DNA of 5,177 nt from Burkholderiaceae bacterium (GCA_013696665.1 JACCYC010000044.1:1-5177), one strand, 5' to 3'; counted from the first letter of the stretch, positions 1 to 5,177 are shown. Numbers and translations: made by a program. The notes: generated by a model from the sequence alone, not told the origin.

Positions 1-2
1 TA

Positions 3-656
3 TTCAACAAATTTGAACCCTTAAAGGATGCCGCACTTGCGGAGCGCATCAACGCGCTGCTTGGTCGTATCGGATTCTCAAGCAGCGGCGTTTTTGTGAT
101 GGACGGATCAAAACGCTCTGCTCACGGCAACGCGTATTTCACGGGGCTCGGGCGTTCGAAACGGATTGTGTTTTTTGATACGTTGATCGAGCGGCTGCGC
201 CCACCAGAGATCGAAGCGGTGTTGGCGCACGAGCTTGGACACTTCAAATTGAAGCACATCGCCAAGCGCCTGGCGTTCTCGTTTGTCTCCAGCCTCGTGC
301 TTCTGGCGCTGCTCGGGTGGCTCGTCACGCAGTCATGGTTTTTCGCCGGACTTGGGCTCGAGCCGCCTCCGCACGGAAGCGGCCAGGGCGTCGCGCTGGT
401 GCTCTTCATGTTGGTGATACCGGTATTTACATTCGCGTTCGCGCCGCTCGCCAACATCATTTCGCGCAAGCACGAATTCGAGGCTGATCGCTTTGCTGCG
501 CACAATGCATCGGCACCGGATCTGGTCAGCGCGCTCGTCACGCTATACCAGGACAACGCATCGACGCTAACGCCTGACCCGATGCATTCTGCGTTCTATG
601 ACAGCCATCCGCCGGCCGCAATTCGCATCGCGCGGCTTTTGCAGCCGTCGACCTAG
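3..656 (+). CDS. M48 family (Ste24/CAAX prenyl protease 1-like) membrane zinc metallopeptidase, C-terminal part
   Basis: The frame is open from the left edge, so the N-terminus, with further membrane segments expected for this family, is outside the window; 217 residues are visible. The zinc site is intact: HELGH at visible residues 76-80 (nt 228-242) supplies two His ligands and the catalytic Glu, and the first Glu of EFEAD (residue 158, nt 474-476) is the expected third ligand. The SHPP motif near the C-terminus (residues 201-204) is typical of Ste24-type enzymes. Two hydrophobic segments at about residues 90-113 and 130-150 lie between the zinc motifs, as in the Ste24 fold. These are integral inner-membrane endopeptidases. 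In eukaryotes Ste24 trims prenylated CAAX proteins; the bacterial substrate is not known to me, and membrane-protein quality control is inference. The internal GTG/ATG at 96/99 is not the real start because homologous sequence continues upstream. The TAG stop is 3 nt before the next gene, pointing to one operon. Confidence 0.9.
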   Translation, partial: FNKFEPLKDAALAERINALLGRIGFSSSGVFVMDGSKRSAHGNAYFTGLGRSKRIVFFDTLIERLRPPEIEAVLAHELGHFKLKHIAKRLAFSFVSSLVLLALLGWLVTQSWFFAGLGLEPPPHGSGQGVALVLFMLVIPVFTFAFAPLANIISRKHEFEADRFAAHNASAPDLVSALVTLYQDNASTLTPDPMHSAFYDSHPPAAIRIARLLQPST

Positions 657-659
657 GTA

Positions 660-1016
660 ATGAAAACGCGCGACCAATTGCTCGCGTCACACTGCGTCGC
701 CGCCGCGACAGCGATGAGCGAAGCAGCCGTGGTTCAGCAGTTGGAAGTTGTCGATCAGTGGACATTTGCTGATGACGCACTGACAAGAACGTATCGTTTC
801 GAGAATTATTACGAGACGATCGCATTCGTCAACGCGCTGGCCTATCTGGTTCATCGAGAAGACCACCATCCCGAGCTGCGGGTGAGCTATTCGAGCTGCG
901 AGGTTCGCTACAACACCCATTCGATAAACGGAATTTCGCAGAACGATTTTATTTCGGCGGCAAAGACCGATGCGCTTTATTTGAGTGCGCATTCTGGCGG
1001 CGCCGCTCCGGCGTGA
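660..1016 (+). CDS. phhB: 4a-hydroxytetrahydrobiopterin dehydratase (pterin-4a-carbinolamine dehydratase)
   Basis: This 118-residue cytoplasmic enzyme belongs to the PCD/DCoH family. It dehydrates 4a-hydroxy-tetrahydropterin to the quinonoid dihydropterin, which recycles the cofactor of aromatic amino-acid hydroxylases. The family active-site pattern is complete: H65, then H69-H70-P71, Y77, H87 and D96, with the three histidines expected to form the pterin site. The segment FENYYETIAFVNALAYL (47-63) fits the helix before the active site. The ATG at 660 starts 3 nt after the M48 stop. It has no well-spaced Shine-Dalgarno sequence (an AGG at 655-657 is too close), so coupling to the upstream gene is likely. 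ATG 714 is a possible shorter start, but the first 18 residues fit the longer N-terminus of many proteobacterial homologues. No phenylalanine hydroxylase gene is in view, so the symbol rests on family membership only; a role with another pterin, for example in molybdopterin metabolism, is possible. Confidence 0.9.
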   Translation: MKTRDQLLASHCVAAATAMSEAAVVQQLEVVDQWTFADDALTRTYRFENYYETIAFVNALAYLVHREDHHPELRVSYSSCEVRYNTHSINGISQNDFISAAKTDALYLSAHSGGAAPA

Positions 1017-1915
1017 CCCTGCAAGGTTCCGGCCTGGAAACCGAGCGGGTACGCGCGCGCGTCGTCGCAACGTTCGGGCGCAGTTCCTTGATCGATCACG
1101 AGAGCCGTATCCTGCAGGCGACGCGTCGTGGCAAGCGTGGCGACGTGGTCGTCGGCGACTGGGTTTCAGCGAGTCTGGCCACCAACGACCAGGCATCTAT
1201 TGAATTGATCGAGCCCCGCGCGAGCCTTCTTTTTCGGGCTGATTCCTATCGGGTCAAGGAACTTGCTGCGAACATCGACCAAGTGGTCGTTGTGTTCGCC
1301 GCGCACCCGTCGTTCAACCCGTGGTTCGTCTGGAAAGCGCTGGTTGCGGCCGCGGCTTCGGGCATCGAAGCTTTGGTCTTGCGCAACAAGACCGATCTTC
1401 CTGATGCGAGCGATGCCGCCGCATTTGTTCAGCAAATTTCGCAACTCGGCTGGCGCACGCTTGCTTTGTCGACGAAGGTCGATTCGGCGGCAGCACGAGA
1501 CCTATTGAACCGTGAACTGCTGGGGCGTCGGAATTTGCTGGTAGGGCAATCGGGTATGGGAAAGTCCACGTTGCTCAATCTGCTCGTACCCGACGCGCAC
1601 GCGCGTACGCAGGAATATTCGCATCGCTTAAATGTTGGCAAGCAAACGACCACGGCGTCGCGCTGGTTTCCATTCGGCTCCGGTGCGCTGGTCGACACGC
1701 CAGGCTTCCAGGAGTTCGGGCTGTCGCATCTGTCTCTGAACCAGATAGCGGGGACCTTTCCTGAGTTCAGCGCGTTGTTGGGAAGTTGCCGGTTCGTTGA
1801 CTGCCATCACCATGAAGAGCCCGGCTGCGCGATCAGCGCCGCACACGCCGAGGGCTCGGTGTCGCCCGAACGCTACAAGTTTTATAGATCGCTGACCGCA
1901 TCGTTGGCAAAATGA
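1013..1915 (+). CDS. rsgA: RsgA, small ribosomal subunit biogenesis GTPase
   Basis: RsgA (YjeQ) is a circularly permuted GTPase that binds the 30S subunit late in assembly, checks the decoding centre and releases factors such as RbfA on GTP hydrolysis. The 300-residue protein shows the diagnostic order: an N-terminal OB-fold region (about 10-68), then G4 NKTD (125-128), G1/P-loop GQSGMGKS (178-185), G2 threonines (212-214) and G3 DTPG (228-231), followed by a C-terminal zinc domain with C259, C264, H266 and C272 in the standard C-x4-C-x-H-x5-C spacing. Length is normal for the family. The GTG start lies in a GTGA overlap with the pterin dehydratase stop; no strong Shine-Dalgarno is visible, so translation is probably coupled. 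Residue 211, just before the G2 threonines (nt 1643-1645, CAA), is Gln, where many RsgA proteins have His (see findings). Otherwise all key residues are present and the gene looks functional. Confidence 0.97.
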   Translation: MTLQGSGLETERVRARVVATFGRSSLIDHESRILQATRRGKRGDVVVGDWVSASLATNDQASIELIEPRASLLFRADSYRVKELAANIDQVVVVFAAHPSFNPWFVWKALVAAAASGIEALVLRNKTDLPDASDAAAFVQQISQLGWRTLALSTKVDSAAARDLLNRELLGRRNLLVGQSGMGKSTLLNLLVPDAHARTQEYSHRLNVGKQTTTASRWFPFGSGALVDTPGFQEFGLSHLSLNQIAGTFPEFSALLGSCRFVDCHHHEEPGCAISAAHAEGSVSPERYKFYRSLTASLAK

Positions 1916-1948
1916 ACGTTGCTACCTTTAGCTGAGATGTGCCAACAA

Positions 1949-2257
1949 ATGAAACTGCTCGCGCGCGCCGATAATTCACTGCAGGCGTCGATCTGGGCCG
2001 ATACGCTGCGTGCGGCTGGAATCCGGTGCGAGTTGCGCAACACCGCGCTCTCAGGCGCGATGGGAGAAATTCCTTTTCTCGAGTGTGCGCCTCAGCTTTG
2101 GGTCGAGCGCGACAGCGACGCAGAGCGCGCACGCGACATCCTTCAACAGTTACAACGGCCGACGCAAGGGCCGCTGTGGATATGCAGCAGCTGCAGTGAG
2201 TACTCTGAGCCGCAGTTTGGAAGCTGCTGGCAGTGCGGGGTCGCCCGCAACGATTGA
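1949..2257 (+). CDS. DUF2007-domain protein with C-terminal CxxC-x10-CxxC zinc ribbon, function unknown
   Basis: This small soluble protein has 102 residues. The N-terminal part (about 1-68) matches the DUF2007 layout (Pfam calls it a putative signal-transducing domain): MKLLARADNSLQAS opening, a helix ending LRAAGI, a GAMGEIP segment, LWVERDSDAERA, then a helix. The C-terminal part has four cysteines, C79-x2-C82 and C93-x2-C96, forming a likely zinc ribbon, so the protein may contact nucleic acid or another protein; that is inference. I chose ATG 1949 because the family normally begins with M-K-x-L-x-R. In-frame TTG 1919 and ATG 1937 would add 10 or 4 residues, and none of the three has a convincing Shine-Dalgarno. 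It lies 33 nt after rsgA on the same strand, probably the last gene of that unit. Its TGA stop touches the stop of the convergent gene. Metabolic role is unknown. Confidence 0.8.
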   Translation: MKLLARADNSLQASIWADTLRAAGIRCELRNTALSGAMGEIPFLECAPQLWVERDSDAERARDILQQLQRPTQGPLWICSSCSEYSEPQFGSCWQCGVARND

Positions 2258-3223
2258 CTATGCGAACACGCTCGCCAGCGTTAGCAGCAGCAATAAAACG
2301 AGCCACAGCAGAAGAGTGCGCCACACGAGCCCTACAACCGCACGCAGCGCCGGCGCACTCGGCTCCGCAAGCCCGGCGCCTTCGTTGCCGACCTCGTCAA
2401 AGTAGAGCGCGCTCTCGACCGCAGGCATCAACCGCAAATTGAGCGCACCACTGGCCGCTGCCAGAATCAATGTGCGCGAATCGGGTACCGGCATGCCGTC
2501 AACCGGTTGCTGGCGTGACACCTGCCGCCAGCAATAGATTGCCCCTTCAAAGTCGCCCACCACGGCAAAGCCAAGGGACGTCAGGCGCGCCGGCGCCCAG
2601 TCAATCCACGCGAAGGCGCGACGCGCGAAGTCACCGAAATTATCGGGCGGGGTCACGGGCGAGGGTGGACGGTTCCAGGCTCGCGCGACGTGTTCAGCAA
2701 GCCGATACGCGACTGCGCCGATCGGGCCGGGCAGCACGACAAACCAGAAGAACACACCGAACACGTGTCGTTGCGACAGCAGCAAACCATGTTCGATTGC
2801 CTGACGCACAACTTCATCCTGGTCGAGATCGGATGCGCTGAAGGTCGGGTCGATCTGCTGCTTCCACGCGGTAAGTTCCCGCCGCGCGCCGTTCAGATCG
2901 CCGTTCGCGAGAGCGATCTGGATTTCGGTGCCGCGATGGCTGAATTGCCTGAACCCGAGCGCAAAGAACAGCACGGATACATTGACGACGAGTGCAAGCA
3001 GCCAATGGATCGATATTGCAATCGTGTAAACCGCACCGACCGTCAGCGCAAGACCTACGACCACGAGAAGCCATGCATAAACCCCGTGTTGCCAACGTCC
3101 TGCGTTCAGGTTGCGCTCGGCCCACGCCGATATCTGTCGCACACCGCTGTAAACCGGGTTAGTCGTCGGCAAAGGACGAAGCTGCTCGAGCAAAAGCGTG
3201 ATCACCAGCGAGAGCCAACTCAT
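2258..3223 (-). CDS. CobD/CbiB-AmpE family integral membrane protein
   Basis: This 321-residue membrane protein belongs to the CobD/CbiB superfamily, which also holds AmpE. Hydrophobic segments lie at about 2-13, 48-70, 72-92, 155-175 and 297-320. The family core is seen in EHGLLLS (144-150) followed by FFWFVVLPGPIGAVAYRLAE (158-177), and in IDWAPARLTSLGFAVVGDF (207-225), the conserved PaRlT region. CbiB/CobD makes adenosylcobinamide phosphate in cobalamin synthesis; AmpE is a regulatory membrane protein linked to beta-lactamase induction. The N-terminus reads LLEQLRPL...NPV rather than the D-x-x-x-GDP...HPV of true CbiB, and no other cobalamin gene is nearby, so I favour an AmpE-like or uncharacterised role and assign no symbol. 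The ATG overlaps the NUDIX stop by 4 nt (ATGA), which fixes the start and implies translational coupling. Similar proteins beside NUDIX and rsgA are, as I recall, common in Burkholderiales. Confidence 0.85.
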   Translation of the reverse strand: MSWLSLVITLLLEQLRPLPTTNPVYSGVRQISAWAERNLNAGRWQHGVYAWLLVVVGLALTVGAVYTIAISIHWLLALVVNVSVLFFALGFRQFSHRGTEIQIALANGDLNGARRELTAWKQQIDPTFSASDLDQDEVVRQAIEHGLLLSQRHVFGVFFWFVVLPGPIGAVAYRLAEHVARAWNRPPSPVTPPDNFGDFARRAFAWIDWAPARLTSLGFAVVGDFEGAIYCWRQVSRQQPVDGMPVPDSRTLILAAASGALNLRLMPAVESALYFDEVGNEGAGLAEPSAPALRAVVGLVWRTLLLWLVLLLLLTLASVFA

Positions 3224-3993
3224 GACTTGATTGTAGAGGCGGGCCGCGCACGGTCAGCGCGTAGAAAGTGATACAGGTTGCGCACCATCGCCGCGGTCGC
3301 GCCCCAGATGAAGTAATTGCGCGGGCTTACGCCGCTATCGGGCCGGCTGTACTGCATCGCATAAAACGTGCGCTGCGCATCGCCGGTATCTACGACACGG
3401 CGCTCGTGATTGGCCGGATCCATCAAGAACGCAAGCGGCACTTCGAACACTTCGGAGACCTCGAATGGATCAAGCACCGGCGCTAGCGGAGTTTTGACGA
3501 AACCGATCACCGGCGTTACCTTGTAGCCGGTCGCTGTAAGGTATTCAGGCAATGTGCCGATGACGTCGACGCCTGACGCGGGTATTCCAATTTCCTCTTG
3601 CGTTTCACGCAGTGCCGTTGCAATGGCATCGGCGTCAGTGCTTTCAACCCGACCGCCGGGAAAGCTGATCTGTCCCGCGTGATCATTCAGGTGCGCCGTT
3701 CGCACCGTAAGCAGAATGCTTACATCATCGGGATGCAAGACCAGGGGTATCAGCACCGACGCAACGCGCTGCGCTCTTTCCGGATACAGCACGCGCATAT
3801 CGGCGCGCAACTCCGGGCGCCATGAAGGTGGCGACGCAAAGCGATGCCGTATCGCACTGGGCCGCAATTCATCTGCGGCGACTGCCGTGCCCCGAGCCTC
3901 CGTCGATACGAATGCAGGATCATGCGGAACCGCTTCGGGATCGAAGATCGGTTGTGACGCCAGCGGGTCGATGTCGTTTGCAGGTGCGGTCAT
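3220..3993 (-). CDS. nudL: NUDIX hydrolase, CoA pyrophosphatase (NudL-like)
   Basis: This 257-residue cytoplasmic hydrolase is expected to split CoA or CoA derivatives into 3',5'-ADP and 4'-phosphopantetheine. The CoA-specific signature precedes the Nudix box: LLTVRTAHLNDHAGQISFPGG at 94-114, close to the NuCoA consensus. The Nudix helix follows, with R129-E130-T-Q-E133-E134-I-G136-I137 supplying the metal-binding glutamates. As in E. coli NudL, the Nudix box begins GGRVE..D rather than with the canonical G-x5-E spacing. A C-terminal IWGATAAMV segment (229-237) is also typical. I prefer ATG 3993. An in-frame ATG at 4035 would place the rplS terminator inside the coding region, and ATG 3798 would remove the FDPEAVP region that I recall in homologues. 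No Shine-Dalgarno is visible before 3993, where the terminator T-tract sits. The gene overlaps the CobD-like gene downstream by 4 nt. Substrate is inferred from family motifs only. Confidence 0.88.
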   Translation of the reverse strand: MTAPANDIDPLASQPIFDPEAVPHDPAFVSTEARGTAVAADELRPSAIRHRFASPPSWRPELRADMRVLYPERAQRVASVLIPLVLHPDDVSILLTVRTAHLNDHAGQISFPGGRVESTDADAIATALRETQEEIGIPASGVDVIGTLPEYLTATGYKVTPVIGFVKTPLAPVLDPFEVSEVFEVPLAFLMDPANHERRVVDTGDAQRTFYAMQYSRPDSGVSPRNYFIWGATAAMVRNLYHFLRADRARPASTIKS

Positions 3994-4001
3994 CGCGATC
4001 G

Positions 4002-4028
4002 AAAAAAAGCCGCCAGCTCGGGCGGCTT
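4002..4028 (-). terminator. Rho-independent terminator after rplS
   Basis: Read on the minus strand, an 8-bp stem AAGCCGCC/GGCGGCTT (plus-strand positions 4021-4028 and 4007-4014) with a 6-nt loop (4015-4020) is followed by seven T residues (complement of 4002-4008, two of which also pair at the stem base). It begins 22 nt after the rplS TAA and ends 8 nt before the NUDIX ATG at 3993. The strong GC stem and uninterrupted T-tract make it a convincing intrinsic terminator for the trmD-rplS transcript. It also implies that NUDIX and the CobD-like gene depend on read-through or on a promoter inside the end of rplS. Confidence 0.9.
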
Positions 4029-4050
4029 GTTTCATTGTCCAAGAGCCAGG

Positions 4051-4587
4051 TTACTTCGCCTTTTTTACGGTGCCTTTAGCGGCACTGGCCTTGGCTGCGC
4101 GCGCGTTCGTGCCCGAGACATTACCGGCGGATTCCATCGTGACATCGATCTGCGAGTTGGCCGCCGCATCGGCTGCCGACCTGTCTGCGGCCGTCTTGTC
4201 AGCTGCCGATTTGTCGGCTGCACTCTTATGCTGAAGCTTTTCCCGGATCCGCGCTGACTTCCCTGAGCGATCGCGAAGGTAATAAAGTTTCGCCCGCCGC
4301 ACGTCGCCGCGCCGCTTGACCTCGATTGACGCAATGGTCGGTGAGTAGAGCTGAAAGGTTCGCTCGACGCCCTCACCGCTTGAAACCTTGCGCACCACGA
4401 ATGACGAATTCAATCCGCGGTTGCGGCGACCAATGACTACGCCTTCATAGGCCTGGACGCGCTTGCGCGTGCCTTCTACTACGTTGACGTTGACGACCAC
4501 GGTATCGCCCGGAGCGAACACCGGTATCTGGCGGTTGGTGCTGACGCGCGCCAGTTCTTCTTGATCCAGCTGCTGAATAACGTTCAC
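4051..4587 (-). CDS. rplS: Large ribosomal subunit protein bL19 with an unusual C-terminal extension
   Basis: bL19 is a 50S protein at the interface with the 30S subunit. Residues 1-118 give the complete conserved domain: FAPGDTVVV (24-32), VVEGTRKRVQAYEGVVIG (36-53), RNRGLNSSFVVRKVSSGEGVERTFQ (from 55), SIEVKRRGDVRRAKLYYLR (87-105) and SGKSARIREKL (108-118). Usual length is 115-130 residues; this one has 178. The extra tail starts with four degenerate pentapeptides (SAADK, SAADK, TAADR, SAADA) and ends in a Lys-rich segment, with 19 Ala in 57 residues and no predicted fold. The GTG at 4587 is chosen over ATG 4617 because an AGGAGA Shine-Dalgarno sits 6 nt before it and because MNVIQQLDQEEL matches the normal L19 N-terminus. 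It follows trmD by 94 nt in the usual rimM-trmD-rplS order and is followed by a strong terminator. Confidence 0.97.
   Translation of the reverse strand: MNVIQQLDQEELARVSTNRQIPVFAPGDTVVVNVNVVEGTRKRVQAYEGVVIGRRNRGLNSSFVVRKVSSGEGVERTFQLYSPTIASIEVKRRGDVRRAKLYYLRDRSGKSARIREKLQHKSAADKSAADKTAADRSAADAAANSQIDVTMESAGNVSGTNARAAKASAAKGTVKKAK
4165..4224 (-). repeat. Four tandem 15-bp units in rplS coding SAAD[K/R]-type pentapeptides
   Basis: On the minus strand, four successive 15-nt units encode SAADK, SAADK, TAADR and SAADA (L19 residues 122-141). The DNA units are far less alike than the peptides: Ser is AGT in the first and TCG in the second and fourth, Ala uses GCA, GCC and GCT, and Asp uses GAC and GAT. 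The repeat is therefore either an old duplication kept by selection on the protein or a convergent low-complexity tract; recent slippage is unlikely. Confidence 0.8.
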
Positions 4588-4593
4588 TTGATT

Positions 4594-4599
4594 TCTCCT
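4594..4599 (-). promoter_or_regulatory. Shine-Dalgarno site of rplS
   Basis: AGGAGA on the minus strand lies 6 nt before the GTG at 4587-4585. It is the only strong ribosome binding site seen in this window, and it decides the rplS start against the upstream in-frame ATG at 4617, which lies before this site and would put it inside the coding sequence. Confidence 0.85.
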
Positions 4600-4611
4600 G
4601 AATCCATCGTG

Positions 4612-4638
4612 CTGCAAATGTCTTATGTTGTTTTGCAG
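4612..4638 (-). other. Possible hairpin in the rplS leader
   Basis: A perfect 7-bp inverted repeat, CTGCAAA (4612-4618) and TTTGCAG (4632-4638), with a 13-nt loop, lies in the trmD-rplS spacer, ending 12 nt upstream of the rplS Shine-Dalgarno. It has no T-tract, so it is not an intrinsic terminator. The stem is AT-leaning and short; it could be an RNA processing or attenuation element, or chance. Confidence 0.35.
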
Positions 4639-4656
4639 TAGAGGATGGTCGATTTA

Positions 4657-4682
4657 TCGATGTTGCTTCACTCGATGTTGCT
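4657..4682. repeat. Two 11-bp direct repeats at the end of trmD and in the spacer
   Basis: TCGATGTTGCT occurs at 4657-4667 and again at 4672-4682, a period of 15 bp; the second copy reaches the first base of the trmD stop codon complement. The flanks differ, so this looks like a small local duplication in the 94-bp trmD-rplS spacer. No known protein-binding site is recognised in it. Confidence 0.6.
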
Positions 4683-5176
4683 CACCTAAAAACTTCAACT
4701 TGCGCCTTAACACCTGCGGCCGCCTCGTGCAGGTGCGTCTCGTCGAGCGCACTCAATTGACCCGCCGCGCGCGCCCGCTCGATCATCTCCGGTCTTTGCG
4801 CAGCAGTCCATGCGAGTGCATCGCGACGGCGCCACTGCCTGATCTGCTGATGGTGCCCGGACAACAGAACCTCCGGCACGCCCATACCACGCCAGTTTTC
4901 AGGACGCGTGTAGTGCCTGGCGTCCAGCAACCCTGCTGCGAAAGATTCGTCGGCGGCCGACGCTTCCTTCAACGCTCCGGGCAGTTGCCTGACGACAGCA
5001 TCGATCAGCGCCATTGCCGCGATTTCGCCACCCGACAGCACGAAATCGCCAATCGAAATCACTTCATCCACACACGTGTCGATGAATCGCTGGTCAATGC
5101 CCTCGTAGCGTCCGCAAATCAGCGCAAGCGACTTACCCGCTGCTGCGAGCCGACGGACGCGCGCGTCGTCCAGCGG
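4682..5176 (-). CDS. trmD: TrmD, tRNA (guanine37-N1)-methyltransferase, C-terminal two thirds
   Basis: TrmD uses S-adenosylmethionine to make m1G37 next to the anticodon, which prevents +1 frameshifting. The frame is open through the right edge, so about 85-90 N-terminal residues are missing and 164 are visible. The SPOUT trefoil-knot motifs are intact: LICGRYEGIDQR (visible 19-30), SIGDFVLSGGE (41-51), then the linker ESFAAGLLDARHYTRP (77-92), which carries the Asp of LLD (85) expected to be the catalytic base, and VPEVLLSGHH (100-109). The helical C-terminal domain that binds tRNA follows to the TGA stop. An internal in-frame GTG at 5071 is not the start because the conserved GRYEGID motif lies upstream of it. 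Position before rplS matches the rpsP-rimM-trmD-rplS operon, so rimM should lie just beyond the right edge. Confidence 0.97.
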   Translation of the reverse strand, partial: PLDDARVRRLAAAGKSLALICGRYEGIDQRFIDTCVDEVISIGDFVLSGGEIAAMALIDAVVRQLPGALKEASAADESFAAGLLDARHYTRPENWRGMGVPEVLLSGHHQQIRQWRRRDALAWTAAQRPEMIERARAAGQLSALDETHLHEAAAGVKAQVEVFR

Positions 5177-5177
5177 A

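Noticed and set aside
687..1196. Minus-strand frame of 169 codons over the pterin dehydratase and rsgA start
   Set aside because: It is Arg-rich and motif-free and runs antisense to two well-supported genes.
2266..2283. Small hairpin (ACGCT/AGCGT, loop CGCC) after the DUF2007 stop as a terminator
   Set aside because: The stem is only 5 bp before a mismatch, no T-tract follows on either strand, and it lies inside the CobD-like coding sequence.
2690..3271. Plus-strand frame of 193 codons opposite the CobD-like gene
   Set aside because: It is antisense to a gene with conserved membrane-family motifs, has low hydrophobic order and no motif, and is explained by codon bias of the opposite strand.
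4165..4224. The 15-bp repeat as a mobile or CRISPR-like element
   Set aside because: The units are contiguous, in frame, and diverged at synonymous sites, with no spacers or flanking duplications; they are coding repeats in rplS.
3716..4234. Long plus-strand open frame across the NUDIX start and rplS tail
   Set aside because: It lies antisense to two genes with clear family motifs, its product shows no recognisable motif, and its Ala/Ser-rich end is the mirror of the L19 repeat.
4588..4681. A sigma-70 promoter for rplS in the spacer
   Set aside because: I could not find -35 and -10 boxes with acceptable sequence and spacing on the minus strand; AT-rich words such as CATAAG are too poor to call.

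Overview
This is an ordinary, densely packed chromosomal housekeeping region of a moderately GC-rich betaproteobacterium, most likely a member of or close to the Burkholderiales. That placement rests on gene order (M48 peptidase, pterin dehydratase, rsgA on one strand facing trmD, rplS, CoA-type NUDIX, CobD/CbiB-like on the other) and on protein features such as the NVNVVEGTRKRVQAYEGVV stretch of L19 and the HVFGVFFWF segment of the CobD-like protein. I recall both as Burkholderiales-like; neither was checked by a search. There are no signs of a mobile element, phage, CRISPR array, rRNA or tRNA.

Plus strand, left half: the C-terminal part of a Ste24-type M48 membrane zinc peptidase (entering from the left edge), a pterin-4a-carbinolamine dehydratase, the ribosome-assembly GTPase RsgA, and a small DUF2007-type protein with a C-terminal zinc ribbon. 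Gaps are 3 nt, a 4-nt GTGA overlap, and about 33 nt, so the four genes read as one transcription unit whose promoter lies outside the window.

Minus strand, right half, in transcription order from the right edge: trmD (3' part only), rplS, a Rho-independent terminator, a NudL-like CoA pyrophosphatase, and a CobD/CbiB-AmpE family membrane protein. trmD and rplS belong to the classical rpsP-rimM-trmD-rplS ribosome/tRNA operon. The NUDIX and CobD-like genes overlap by 4 nt (ATGA) and are presumably translationally coupled. The two units converge at 2257/2258, where the two stop codons abut with no base between them.

The common theme is translation: RsgA (30S maturation), L19 (50S, subunit interface) and TrmD (m1G37 in tRNA) sit beside cofactor and membrane housekeeping functions. 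I found no undescribed system. The points most worth a second look are a 57-residue Ala/Lys-rich tail on L19 that begins with a degenerate SAADK pentapeptide repeat, a Gln where RsgA normally has a switch-I histidine, and a strong terminator only 9 nt from the NUDIX start codon. No stretch over 300 bases lacks a gene.
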